Shown: in pieces, positions 5,394-13,160 of the stretch
Layout: the number at the start of each line of letters is the position of its first letter
Numbering within the stretch: the stretch's first letter is position 1
Assembly: GCA_024206195.1 (NCBI GenBank)
Contig: JAAGZO010000693.1
Span: forward strand, 1 to 29,793
Direction: 5' to 3'
DNA from: a bacterium
GTDB lineage: Archaea; Nanoarchaeota; Nanoarchaeia; Woesearchaeales; UBA10216
DNA: 29,793 nucleotides
Program-made: the position numbers and the translations under genes
Notes under the pieces: generated by a model
What the model was told of the DNA's origin: nothing
Seen by the model: only the letters and a program-made list of their open reading frames with translations
Database searches by the model: none

Positions 5394-6890
5394 ATGAAAT
5401 TAAATACACAAACTACTGGTACTGAATCAAATGTTAATTCTGTTAATACAGAACATAAGGGTTATATTAAATTTAAAAAATCCTGGCTAAGAGTTAGAGA
5501 TTGCATGGATGGTGAGGATGTAATTAAAGCTAAAAAAACAGATTATCTCCCTCAACCCGCAGGAATGACAGGAGAGTATGCTTCCGCTTATCTTTCCTAT
5601 ATCGAAAGAGCCCATTTTCCCTTAATCACCTCATATGCTTTACAAGGAGCTTTAGGTATCATAATTACTAAAATGCCTGAGTTCAATGTACCTAAAGAAC
5701 TTGAGTATATACTTAAAAAAGCCACTAAAGATGGTAGATCATTACTACAACTTTTTCTTGACATGATTATTGAAATATTCCAAACAGGAAGAGCTCCTAT
5801 CTTAGTTGATATAGTAGGAAATAAAAATGAGTTCCGTTTTGTTCAATATACGGCTGAGGAATTTATTAACTGGAAAACATCATTAGTTGAGGATGAGAGA
5901 AATCTTATCTTGGGTGTATTAAAAGAAACAAAACCTTCTGATGATGACATATTTACTCATGATACCGATGATTTGTATAGAGTTTTACGTTTAAATGAAC
6001 AAGGAGAATACTGTACTCAATTATATGCAGATAATAATACAGGTTGGAGTGACTTAGTTGTGCCTAAATTAAGAGGAAAAACAATTAAGAAGCTCCCTCT
6101 GTTTCTTGCAGGATCAATAAACAACTCCTTTGATATGCAACCTATTCCTTTAATCTCAGTTGCCAATTGCTCAGTTCAAATATACAGAAAAGAAGCTGAT
6201 TTAGCTAATTCAGAATATTTGTCATGTAATCCCACTCTTGTTATGGTAGGAGCTACGAATGATGAAGACCTTCCAAATGTTGTGGGATCATCTGTTATGA
6301 TAGTGCTTCCTAACGAAGCGGCACGTGTGTTTTACACACAAACAGACACAGCAGCACTATCACATGTCAAAGATCATATAAGTGATTTATACGATGAAGC
6401 AATACGCCACGGAGTTGCAATTCTTGATGCTCGTAAAGGGGTTGAAGCTGCGGAATCATTAAGGATTAGGCAATCTACCCAATCAGCTTCTATTTACTCT
6501 ATTTACCTTGCAGCTATGAATGCAATTAAACAGGGATTGGAATTAATGTGTGATTGGGGTGGATATGATAAAGAAAAGATTATATTAGATGCTCCTTCCT
6601 CTTTGACACAAGGAATACCTGATTCTTCTGTTCTTAAGGAAATAGTAGAAGGTTATGGGAGTTCAGTTATTCCATTACCTGTTATTCACCGTTATCTTGT
6701 TTATTCAGGTCTTCTTGATCAGACAGTTGGTTTTGAGGAATATTTGGAGTTATTAGCTGCAAATAAACCTCCAAAAGAAGAGGAGACTAACAATAATAGC
6801 ACTACATCAAAAAGTACAAGTACTGTCACTACAACCGCACCTAAAGCCAGTATAGAAAAAAAGGCTGAGGGAGCAGAAGACCAAACTTAA
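5394..6890 (+). CDS. Portal protein (DUF4055-like)
   Basis: A 498-residue protein starting one base after the terL stop (TAATATG). The N-terminal part, WLRVRDCMDGEDVIK...YLPQPAGMTGEYASAYLSYIERAHF, matches my knowledge of the DUF4055 portal family, as does the next stretch, YALQGALGIIITKMP. The C-terminal 45 residues are low complexity (EEETNNNSTTSKST...) and probably disordered. Portals form the dodecameric ring through which TerL pumps DNA and to which the connector proteins bind; position directly after terL is canonical. The length is close to the usual ~450-500 residues. Confidence 0.88.
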   Translation: MKLNTQTTGTESNVNSVNTEHKGYIKFKKSWLRVRDCMDGEDVIKAKKTDYLPQPAGMTGEYASAYLSYIERAHFPLITSYALQGALGIIITKMPEFNVPKELEYILKKATKDGRSLLQLFLDMIIEIFQTGRAPILVDIVGNKNEFRFVQYTAEEFINWKTSLVEDERNLILGVLKETKPSDDDIFTHDTDDLYRVLRLNEQGEYCTQLYADNNTGWSDLVVPKLRGKTIKKLPLFLAGSINNSFDMQPIPLISVANCSVQIYRKEADLANSEYLSCNPTLVMVGATNDEDLPNVVGSSVMIVLPNEAARVFYTQTDTAALSHVKDHISDLYDEAIRHGVAILDARKGVEAAESLRIRQSTQSASIYSIYLAAMNAIKQGLELMCDWGGYDKEKIILDAPSSLTQGIPDSSVLKEIVEGYGSSVIPLPVIHRYLVYSGLLDQTVGFEEYLELLAANKPPKEEETNNNSTTSKSTSTVTTTAPKASIEKKAEGAEDQT

Positions 6891-6893
6891 ATG

Positions 6894-6932
6894 GAGTCCT
6901 GAGGGCTCTAAAACTGAGATCCAGAGGATCTC
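6894..6932 (+). promoter_or_regulatory. Two tandem hairpins between portal and scaffold genes
   Basis: GAGTCC (6894-6899) pairs with GGGCTC (6903-6908), including one G-T pair, and GAGATCC (6916-6922) pairs with GGATCTC (6926-6932), loop AGA. Both are short stems with three-base loops. Neither is followed by a T run, so they are not typical terminators. They may mark mRNA processing or tune translation of the scaffold, whose AAGGAG begins at 6938. Confidence 0.55.
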
Positions 6933-6951
6933 GTAACAAGGAGAAAGAAAC

Positions 6952-7728
6952 ATGCCAGATTTTGATTTTATCACTGATGAAGAAGTAAGGGAAAAAGTGG
7001 AGAATGCTCACAAACTTGTGGTTGATGAGCTTACAGTTAATTTTACTAATGCTGCCAAAGAACAAGTTGATGAAGCAGTATTAGGTCTTAAGAACAAGAA
7101 TACGGAGCTTTTGGATGAAAAGAAAAATCTTAAGGACAATCTTAAGAAATTTGATGGTATTGATATTGAAGTAGTCAAGACAGCAACGGATTTTTATGAA
7201 AAGAACAAGGACGCAGAATTTTTGAAGGATGGCACAGTTGAGGAGTTAATCCAAACTAAAACCTCCCAATTAATTTCTGACCATGAAACTGCCATTACTG
7301 AATTAGCTGGGAAACTTAGTACAGCTACAGAACATGGAGCAAATTACCAATCTCTTTTTGAGGCCAAAGTCATTGATGATGGTTTAAGATCAGAGGCAGT
7401 AAGACAAGGAGTAAGACCTGAGGCTATTGAGGATGTTATTCTTCGTGGTCGTGGTATTTTTTCTCTTGATGAAAGCAAGTTAATTGAAGCAAGGGACTCT
7501 GATGGTAAACTTGCAACCACAGATGATAAAAAAGTCCTCACTGTTAAGAATTGGGTAGAAAAATTGAAAGATTCTTCACCTCATTATTGGCCAGGATCAG
7601 AAGGAGCAGGAGCAGAAGGGGGTGGTGGTGGAGGAGATAGTGACCTTACTAAGAAACTTTCAGATCTTGCTACCTCTGGAAAAATGGATGAATACCGTAT
7701 CTTAAGAGACAAGCATAAGAAGAAATAA
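6952..7728 (+). CDS. Scaffolding protein
   Basis: A 258-residue, highly charged and probably largely coiled-coil protein; AAGGAG at 6938-6943 supports ATG 6952. Residues about 40-75 are heptad-like (KEQVDEAVLGLKNKNTELLD). The tail contains SSPHYWPGSEG followed by a glycine run and a basic helix (EYRILRDKHKKK), a layout I associate with phage scaffolds/minor structural proteins located just before the coat gene. Scaffolds guide coat assembly and leave before or during packaging. No protease motif is seen. Confidence 0.75.
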   Translation: MPDFDFITDEEVREKVENAHKLVVDELTVNFTNAAKEQVDEAVLGLKNKNTELLDEKKNLKDNLKKFDGIDIEVVKTATDFYEKNKDAEFLKDGTVEELIQTKTSQLISDHETAITELAGKLSTATEHGANYQSLFEAKVIDDGLRSEAVRQGVRPEAIEDVILRGRGIFSLDESKLIEARDSDGKLATTDDKKVLTVKNWVEKLKDSSPHYWPGSEGAGAEGGGGGGDSDLTKKLSDLATSGKMDEYRILRDKHKKK

Positions 7729-7746
7729 AGATAATTTATTTTTGGG

Positions 7747-7775
7747 TTGACTTATGTGTTTTTATTATTTATTAT
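7747..7775 (+). promoter_or_regulatory. Predicted promoter of the coat gene
   Basis: TTGACT (7747-7752) and TATTAT (7770-7775) are separated by 17 bases. A start near 7782 would give a structured leader of about 150 bases before the coat ATG at 7931, allowing extra coat mRNA relative to its neighbours. Confidence 0.5.
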
Positions 7776-7790
7776 AAAGTTAACCTTAAA

Positions 7791-7899
7791 GGTGTTTTTG
7801 GGAAACACCAATCATTTTGAAGACCTTGGGGGTCGGAAAACGATTATTTTGAAAAGAGTAAAAGTTTCACCGACCCTTTTCACTAAAAAAGCCGGTGAA
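7791..7899 (+). ncRNA. Structured 5' leader of the coat gene, with competing hairpins
   Basis: Hairpin 1: GGTGTTT (7791-7797) with AAACACC (7803-7809), loop TTGGG. Hairpin 2: GACC (7822-7825) with GGTC (7831-7834), loop TTGGG again. Hairpin 3: GGGTCGG (7830-7836) with CCGACCC (7870-7876). Hairpin 4: TTCACCG (7866-7872) with CGGTGAA (7893-7899). Hairpins 2 and 3 share bases, as do 3 and 4, so alternative folds are possible. There is no T run after hairpin 4; translation control or mRNA stability is more likely than termination. Confidence 0.5.
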
Positions 7900-7930
7900 C
7901 ATTAAATTAATTTTATTGGAGGAATTTAAA

Positions 7931-9106
7931 ATGAGTAACATCTGGGAACATCCTAACATTATCGCTGCCGAGGCCTTAACACATCTTGAGGACGCACTTG
8001 TAATAGCCCCCCTGTGCGCTAAAGACAAGACCAGTGATTTTACTACTAAGTCTAATGGCTGGAAAGTTGGCGATTCGGTATCTTTTAGAACACATGGAGA
8101 ATATGAGGTTGATGAATTTACATCTACTATCTCCACACAGTCCATTGCATCATCTACCAGAGCCATGACTATTGAGAAACATTTTGATATTTCGGTAGAA
8201 GTTACTGCCGCAGAACAAAAACTGGATCTTGATTCTTTTGTAGAACAAGTAATTCGTCCAGCCACTTACAAATTGGCTGAAAAAGTCGATACTTATATCG
8301 GCACAAAACTTATCCAGGCCTCAGGTGCTTATTACAGTACAGGTCTATTTGAAACGGCTGCTGATATTGCCCTTGCCAGAAAGGCTGCTACATTGCAGCA
8401 ATTGGCTATGAATCGTTTCTGCCTTGTTGATCTTGACATTGAGGCAACTCTCCTGGGTCAGACTTGGTTTAATCAGAGTCAGACACGTGGTGGAGATGGT
8501 GAGGCAACTCTTCGTAATGCTACCATGGGCCGTGTAATGGGCATGGATTGGTATGCAAGTATTGCATTTCCGACAGAAACCACCGCAGCTACAGTTGGTA
8601 CCTTTGTATCAACAACCAATAATACATCAAGCACCACAAACCTTATCGGAGATAAAGTTTTAGTTACTGATGGTTGTGGTACTTCTACATTAACCCTTGT
8701 TGCTGGTGATAGAATTGCAGTTGCAGGTGTTCGTAGACCTTTGATCTGTACTGATTCAGTTGCAAATGCTGGTTCTACTGGTTCTACTACTTTGAATCTT
8801 AATCTCCAGGATCCTATTACTGAGGTCATTCCTGATGGTGCTGCTGTTACAGTAATTGCCTCTGGTAAAGATGTTCAGCATCACGGTGTTATCATGGATG
8901 ACAGATCTCTTGCAGTTGCTTTTCCAATGCTTGATCTTCCTGAGGATCGTGTTGCTGCTAATGCCAATAATAATGGAGTTGGTATTCGTATTGTTAAGGG
9001 CTATGATCTTAGCACTAAGAAAACTACCATGTCTCTTGATCTACTTTGTGGAGCATTCGCATTAGATCCAAGACGAATCACTCTTGTTGGTGATAAAACT
9101 GCCTAA
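7931..9106 (+). CDS. Major coat protein (P22 gp5-like)
   Basis: A 391-residue protein started at ATG 7931, with GGAGG at 7918-7922. An in-frame upstream ATG at 7895 lies in the leader hairpin and has no Shine-Dalgarno. The sequence (MSNIWEHPNIIAAEALTHLE; FDISVEVTAAEQKLDLDSF; ATMGRVMGMDWYASIAFPTE; DLLCGAFALDPRR) fits the P22-coat family as I know it: HK97 fold with an inserted domain, here probably the Thr/Ser-rich residues about 220-310. Downstream of the scaffold, this is the capsid shell. Confidence 0.85.
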   Translation: MSNIWEHPNIIAAEALTHLEDALVIAPLCAKDKTSDFTTKSNGWKVGDSVSFRTHGEYEVDEFTSTISTQSIASSTRAMTIEKHFDISVEVTAAEQKLDLDSFVEQVIRPATYKLAEKVDTYIGTKLIQASGAYYSTGLFETAADIALARKAATLQQLAMNRFCLVDLDIEATLLGQTWFNQSQTRGGDGEATLRNATMGRVMGMDWYASIAFPTETTAATVGTFVSTTNNTSSTTNLIGDKVLVTDGCGTSTLTLVAGDRIAVAGVRRPLICTDSVANAGSTGSTTLNLNLQDPITEVIPDGAAVTVIASGKDVQHHGVIMDDRSLAVAFPMLDLPEDRVAANANNNGVGIRIVKGYDLSTKKTTMSLDLLCGAFALDPRRITLVGDKTA

Positions 9107-9110
9107 TTTT

Positions 9111-9130
9111 TTAATCATTTATTTGATTAA
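9111..9130 (+). other. AT-rich hairpin after the coat gene
   Basis: TTAATCA (9111-9117) pairs with TGATTAA (9124-9130). It lies 4 bases after the coat stop and just before the next Shine-Dalgarno. It has no following T run, so it is more likely a 3' mRNA stabiliser or a chance feature than a terminator. Confidence 0.35.
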
Positions 9131-9145
9131 TGAAAAGGAGATATT

Positions 9146-9343
9146 ATGAAGTTATACAAAGGTGACAGGGTCATGCAGTTTGTAGACAAGGATCAAGTAG
9201 AAGCTTGTTTGGAGGCTGGATGGGTTAAAGAATCACCAGAAGTTGAAATTCCGGAAGTTGAAGAACAGGAAGAGGAGACTAATGTGAAGGCTCCTTCTAC
9301 TAAAACTGTAAAAATTGTCAAAACTCCTAAGAAGAAAAAGTAG
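9146..9343 (+). CDS. Small acidic-then-basic structural protein
   Basis: A 65-residue protein with AAGGAG before ATG 9146. The first 30 residues (MKLYKGDRVMQFVDKDQVEACLEAGW) look folded; they are followed by an acidic EVEIPEVEEQEEE stretch and a Lys-rich tail ending KTPKKKK. Small proteins of this pattern often follow phage coat genes as minor head components. I infer the role from position only. Confidence 0.65.
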   Translation: MKLYKGDRVMQFVDKDQVEACLEAGWVKESPEVEIPEVEEQEEETNVKAPSTKTVKIVKTPKKKK

Positions 9344-9352
9344 GAGTGTCCC

Positions 9353-9874
9353 ATGTCTTTAAATGCAGATATAGGTGGAACCAGTTCTAATTCATATGTA
9401 ACCAGAGTGGAGGCTGATGCATACTTTACAGATCGTATGCATTCCTCCACCTGGTTTGCCATTACTGATGCCTTGGAAAAAGATAAACTTCTTATTTCCT
9501 CATCTCAGATGTTGGATTGGTATGTGAATTGGAAAGGAGATAAAACTGCAACCACTCAGTCCATGAGATGGCCCCGTTCAGGAGCACTTCGACCTGATAC
9601 GGATGGAACAGAAATTTCCAGTAGTATTATTCCTCCTGAGGTAAAGATAGCTGTATATGAATTAGCTTTGATCAATATCTCAGAGGATCGTATGACTGAT
9701 GATCCTTTAGCAGGAATTGGGGAAATTAAAGCAGGCTCTCTCATGATTAAAGCAGGAGCAGAAAAACCAAACCAAACCAACGCAAGAGTAGTACCTGATC
9801 AAATTTATAGAATTTTATCGGACATATATACTCAGGGAAGTCCCAAAACAGTGGTTAGGTTGATAAGGGCTTAA
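9353..9874 (+). CDS. Head-tail connector (DnaT-like annotated family)
   Basis: A 173-residue protein starting SSNSYVTRVEADAYFTDRMHSSTW, with MRWPRSG near residue 75. This pattern is seen in phage adaptor proteins that databases often label 'DnaT-like' although they sit between coat and tail genes. It likely binds the portal ring as the gp6-type adaptor. The helical body ends in VRLIRA. Position between the coat gene and gp10-like gene supports the assignment. Confidence 0.7.
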   Translation: MSLNADIGGTSSNSYVTRVEADAYFTDRMHSSTWFAITDALEKDKLLISSSQMLDWYVNWKGDKTATTQSMRWPRSGALRPDTDGTEISSSIIPPEVKIAVYELALINISEDRMTDDPLAGIGEIKAGSLMIKAGAEKPNQTNARVVPDQIYRILSDIYTQGSPKTVVRLIRA

Positions 9875-9875
9875 T

Positions 9876-10241
9876 ATGGCAAAACTAAGAAATGCATTTC
9901 TTAAAGGAGTTGAAACTATTTTTAAAACATTTGAGGAAGCTGTTAATACGGGAACGTATACAGTAGTTGCCGATAATGGATTTGATACCTCCTCCTCTAC
10001 TGAGGATACGATTCGATGCATTTTTGATAAATTTAAGGAAAAAGATGTTGAACTATTGACATTTTATAAATTAATCCAGCCAACAGATATAAAAGGATTA
10101 ACCCCTTTTGTTGATTTAGTGAATAACTCAGAAATCACTACACAGGGATCCTGTAAATTTGATAATGTTAACTATGAGATTGTAGCCTTTGATCTTGACC
10201 CAATGAAGGTTCTTTTTACATTGCTATTAAGGAAGAATTAA
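9876..10241 (+). CDS. Probable head-closure / head-tail joining protein
   Basis: A 121-residue protein whose ATG follows the upstream stop by one base. It contains short beta-rich segments (ITTQGSCKFDNVNYEIVAFDLDP), which fits the small barrel of head-closure (stopper) proteins, but no clear signature motif is visible. The identity rests on gene order: adaptor, this gene, gp10-like neck protein, tail terminator. Its stop overlaps the next ATG (TAATG). Confidence 0.6.
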   Translation: MAKLRNAFLKGVETIFKTFEEAVNTGTYTVVADNGFDTSSSTEDTIRCIFDKFKEKDVELLTFYKLIQPTDIKGLTPFVDLVNNSEITTQGSCKFDNVNYEIVAFDLDPMKVLFTLLLRKN

Positions 10242-10699
10242 TGAATATCTATCAATTAATAAGGGAATTAAATGCTGCTCCTGCCAAAATGGCAATTGCT
10301 GCCCAGTCTGCTTTAAATGCAGAAGTTCCCAGATTAATTACGGATTTCAGAAAAAGATCTCCAGTAGACACAGGAGAGTACAGAAGAAGTTGGCGAAAGA
10401 TAAATACCAGTTCTTCTTCTCCAGGAGCAATAGCTGGAGTGACTATTGCAAATGAGGATCCCAAAGCTTCTTTAATGGAATATGGTTCTGACACAAATGA
10501 GCCTCCATGGTATTACCCGCAAAAAGGTATTAAGACAGGGAAGTTAGCCGTGTCAGGGGGAATGGTCTGGGCAGGAGGTTTGAACCCAGGACATACTTTT
10601 ACTATAGGTGGAGCTATTGATCCTGTTCTTTTTAAGAACAATGCAAGACAATTAAAAATTGCTAACCAGATAGCTGATAAAATAATAAAGGTTATATAA
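10241..10699 (+). CDS. HK97 gp10-like neck / tail-completion protein
   Basis: A 152-residue protein that overlaps its neighbour on each side by one base (TAATG). RSPVDTGEYRRSWR (residues about 39-52) is the hallmark P-V-D-T-G-x-x-R-x-S-W segment of the HK97-gp10 family, followed by YGSDTNEPPW. The family acts at the head-tail junction, linking connector and tail terminator. Confidence 0.85.
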   Translation: MNIYQLIRELNAAPAKMAIAAQSALNAEVPRLITDFRKRSPVDTGEYRRSWRKINTSSSSPGAIAGVTIANEDPKASLMEYGSDTNEPPWYYPQKGIKTGKLAVSGGMVWAGGLNPGHTFTIGGAIDPVLFKNNARQLKIANQIADKIIKVI

Positions 10700-11148
10700 T
10701 GGAAAATAGAGAAGCGGGATTATTGGAGATTAAAGCGAGGATTGCAGCATCCAGAACTACTTTGGGTATTACATCCTTTAAACGCACTCCTACTCGACCA
10801 TCTACCCTGAAAGATTTGCCTTGTGTTTTTATGCTTGAAGGTGATGATATTATTCTTAAACGAGCCTCAAGAAGTAAAACGGGTTATCCCGCCAAAAGAG
10901 CATTGGAGGTAACTATTGAATTAGTGGTAAATAAGAAAGATACTACTGATATCAAAACTTTATTTCTTGCCTTAAGGAAAACAGTTTTCATGGTTATAGG
11001 TTCCGATCCACAAACATTTAATCCAATTGTGGCTGATGGAGTTTTTATCAATGAGAACAGAACAGAAGGACCAATGGGGTATGGGTTACCGGATATAAAA
11101 GCTATGCGATTAGTTTTGAACTTAAATTATAATGATGGAGGATTTTAG
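10699..11148 (+). CDS. Tail terminator protein
   Basis: A 149-residue protein immediately after the gp10-like gene. It has an alternating alpha/beta composition (ALEVTIELVVNKKD; KAMRLVLNLNY) and ends at the strand before the tail-tube gene. Tail terminators cap the tail tube and set tail length. No strong motif is visible, so the call is based on length and gene order. The stop codon lies just before ATG 11150 of the tube gene. Confidence 0.65.
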   Translation: MENREAGLLEIKARIAASRTTLGITSFKRTPTRPSTLKDLPCVFMLEGDDIILKRASRSKTGYPAKRALEVTIELVVNKKDTTDIKTLFLALRKTVFMVIGSDPQTFNPIVADGVFINENRTEGPMGYGLPDIKAMRLVLNLNYNDGGF

Positions 11149-11149
11149 A

Positions 11150-12187
11150 ATGTCAACAGCACCGAATACGGACAATTACGTACTGGGTAAAGGTGTCGTG
11201 TATTTCGACAGACTGGTAAGTAGTGTTTATCAAGGAGAAAGGGACCTTGGAAATGCTCCTGCTTTTACTATTAACATTGCCCTTGAGAAATTGGAACATT
11301 ATAGTTCCAGAGGCGGGCTAAAAGCCAAGGATAAAGAAATTATATCCCAGATTACACCAGGATGTACATTTACCCTTGATGAAGTAAACAAAGAAAATTT
11401 AGCATTACTTACTCTTGGTACCATTACAAGTGTTACTCAGGCAGTAGGGAGTGCGCTTGCAGAAAGTCAGGTAGCAAATAAGGGAATGCGTATAAATTTA
11501 CCCAAAAGAGCCTTGACTCACTGGAATCTCCCTTATGATACAGGCACAGCACTATTTGTATTAGGAGAAACTGTTACTGGAGCAGGAGGAGCAACTGGAG
11601 TTGTTGTAGGTCTTGCTACAGGTTCAACTTCTGTCACAGGTACTTTGTATGTTGCAAGAACTAACACAACAAGTTATGTTGCGGATGAAGCACTCACAGG
11701 ATCAGGATCAGGAGCAGCCGCAGTTAATTCCCTTACTGGTGGAACAGTAAAAACTACTTCAACAACTCCTATTGTATTTATCCAGGACAGTACGGATACC
11801 ACTACATATGTTGAAGGCACTGATTACAAGATTGATGATACTCTGAATGATGGGAAAATTGGCAGGATCTTGTGGCTTGAAGGCAGTACAATTACTGATG
11901 GAGATACTGTACATGTTACTTATGGATATGCTGCAATAACCTACAATCATATTTCAGCTTTCTCCTCTGACAGTGTTGAAGGACGTTTACGTTTTGTTTC
12001 TGATAATCCTGCAGGTGAGAATCAGGAAATGGAAATTTGGAGTGTATCCCTTACACCGTCTGGTGATACTGCAATGATTGGAGATGATTGGAGTACTCTT
12101 GCCTTTACTGGTGAGATTTTGAAGGATGAAACATATCATGCTTCTAATCCATACATGTCAATTATTATGGATCAAGAGCTTACGTAA
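11150..12187 (+). CDS. Major tail tube protein with inserted surface domain
   Basis: A 345-residue protein started at ATG 11150 (GGAGG at 11137-11141); an in-frame ATG at 11132 lies inside the previous gene. The N-terminal tube fold (NYVLGKGVVYFDRL; ALEKLEHYSSRGGLKAKDKEI) and the C-terminal part (GEILKDETYHASNPYMSI) fit siphovirus tube proteins. Residues about 125-205 are a Gly/Thr/Ser-rich insertion (VLGETVTGAGGATG, LTGSGSGAAAVNS), which is probably a decorative domain on the tail surface. At 345 residues it is longer than many tube proteins because of this insertion. Confidence 0.78.
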   Translation: MSTAPNTDNYVLGKGVVYFDRLVSSVYQGERDLGNAPAFTINIALEKLEHYSSRGGLKAKDKEIISQITPGCTFTLDEVNKENLALLTLGTITSVTQAVGSALAESQVANKGMRINLPKRALTHWNLPYDTGTALFVLGETVTGAGGATGVVVGLATGSTSVTGTLYVARTNTTSYVADEALTGSGSGAAAVNSLTGGTVKTTSTTPIVFIQDSTDTTTYVEGTDYKIDDTLNDGKIGRILWLEGSTITDGDTVHVTYGYAAITYNHISAFSSDSVEGRLRFVSDNPAGENQEMEIWSVSLTPSGDTAMIGDDWSTLAFTGEILKDETYHASNPYMSIIMDQELT

Positions 12188-12222
12188 TATTTATATGCTG
12201 AGGGAGGTGTGGAGATCTGAAA

Positions 12223-12289
12223 AATGATCATGGCAAGATACATAAGGGCAACAACCGTTTGCGTGGTACCTTAGCATGTAATAATCATT
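12223..12289 (+). ncRNA. Candidate structured RNA between tube and chaperone genes
   Basis: AATGAT (12223-12228) pairs with ATCATT (12284-12289); inside, CATG/CATG and TAAGG/CCTTA pair, with an inner GCAA...TTGC hairpin. The nested stems suggest a folded element, but it was judged by eye only. It also contains a 16-codon ORF (12224-12274). Confidence 0.35.
12224..12274 (+). CDS. Possible 16-residue leader peptide
   Basis: ATG 12224 opens a short frame (MIMARYIRATTVCVVP) ending at TAG 12272-12274, with GGAG at 12211-12214. A terminator-like hairpin lies just downstream at 12301-12341, an arrangement reminiscent of a leader peptide and attenuator. It could easily be a chance ORF. Confidence 0.2.
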   Translation: MIMARYIRATTVCVVP

Positions 12290-12300
12290 AGTTAGTTTTG

Positions 12301-12345
12301 GGTCCGATGAGGCCTATTAAAAAGAAAAAACTCATCGGACCTTTT
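12301..12345 (+). terminator. Rho-independent terminator-like hairpin after the tube gene
   Basis: GGTCCGATGAG (12301-12311) pairs perfectly over 11 bp with CTCATCGGACC (12331-12341), followed by TTTT. The loop is long (19 bases, A-rich) and the T run short, so termination is probably partial. This would lower tape-measure and tip expression relative to the abundant coat and tube proteins. Confidence 0.65.
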
Positions 12346-12374
12346 GTAACATCCAAAAAGAAGGAGAGAAAAAG

Positions 12375-12869
12375 ATGGAAAGAACCAAAATCCAACTTGA
12401 TGACTTTGATGAACTATTCCCCGGAGAATCTATTGTTATAGGTTCTCAAACTATTATTATCCCCCCTTTACGTCTTGAACAAGTTATGGCTATGTTCAAA
12501 AAGGGCAAAATTCTTATAAAAAAACTAAATGAAGTAGGAGTAACATGGGAAAATTTAACTTCCTATGAAAGCTTATTTAAGATAGCGGAAACAGCTTTTG
12601 CATTTTCTCCGGATCTTCTTGAAGAGGCCTCTAATATCCAAATGAAGGATCTGAAAAGACTTCCTATGGAGCCTATTGTAAAAATAGTTGAGGCTATTAT
12701 AAAAGTAAATGTTTCCTCAAGGGATTCGTTAATAAAAAACTTAAGGAGCTTGGCCAAGATGTTCCAGGAAGTAGCAAAAGAGGGAAACCTGGAGACTCCG
12801 AAAGATCCGAAGAACTCAAAGACCAAGAATCCAAAAACGATTCATGGGGTAGCATTAAAAAAGAGTTAA
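12375..12869 (+). CDS. Tail assembly chaperone, short form (gpG-like)
   Basis: A 164-residue protein with AAGGAG at 12361-12366. It lies between tube and tape-measure genes, the standard place for the tail chaperone pair, which binds and recruits the tape measure and then leaves. The N-terminal half has IPPLRLEQVMAMFKKGK, and the acidic/basic C-terminus (KDPKNSKTKNPK) is linker-like. Its last codons before TAA contain A AAA AAG in phase, allowing -1 frameshifting into the downstream frame. Confidence 0.82.
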   Translation: MERTKIQLDDFDELFPGESIVIGSQTIIIPPLRLEQVMAMFKKGKILIKKLNEVGVTWENLTSYESLFKIAETAFAFSPDLLEEASNIQMKDLKRLPMEPIVKIVEAIIKVNVSSRDSLIKNLRSLAKMFQEVAKEGNLETPKDPKNSKTKNPKTIHGVALKKS

Positions 12870-13156
12870 CTGGATCCGTCCAATTATTGATAAATAATGG
12901 GCACTCTTGGGCAAGCATTAAACAATACTCTCTTTCAGAGATAGGAGCATTTTTAAGATCCATAGTCTTATCTGAAAGAGAAAATAGAGTTGAAAACTTA
13001 TCTCAGTTATGGATGGCTAATAACTTAGATCACGAACAGATACAAGAGGTTCTGGGGAAACAAAGGAATACGCCGCCACCTGAACCATCGGCAGAAGAGG
13101 TACAAAAAGATTGGAAAAGGTTGAACTCATTCTTAGCAACTGGAAATAGGAGTTAA
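12375..13156 (+). CDS. Tail assembly chaperone, frameshifted long form (gpGT-like)
   Basis: A -1 slip at AAAAAAG (12857-12863) moves from codon AAG into GAG TTA ACT..., continuing to 13156. The predicted fusion is 260 residues: 163 from the short form plus 97 in the T frame (ELTGSVQLLINNGHSWASIK...). The downstream frame has only TTG as an independent start at 12887 and lacks a good ribosome site, supporting expression by frameshift. It ends just before the tape-measure gene. This follows the lambda G/GT model. Confidence 0.85.
12857..12863 (+). other. -1 ribosomal slippery heptamer A AAA AAG
   Basis: In the chaperone frame the codons are TTA AAA AAG AGT TAA, so the heptamer is exactly in slippery register (as in E. 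coli dnaX). The zero-frame stop at 12867 lies only four bases downstream. I see only a weak downstream stem (ATTATT with AATAAT) as a stimulator. Confidence 0.85.
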
Positions 13157-13160
13157 CAAC

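Noticed and set aside
7895..7930. Coat start at ATG 7895
   Set aside because: That ATG lies next to the leader hairpin without a ribosome site; ATG 7931 follows GGAGG and gives the expected N-terminus.
12887..13156. T-frame as an independent gene from TTG 12887
   Set aside because: No Shine-Dalgarno, and the frame is open upstream through the slippery site, so the frameshift fusion explains it better.
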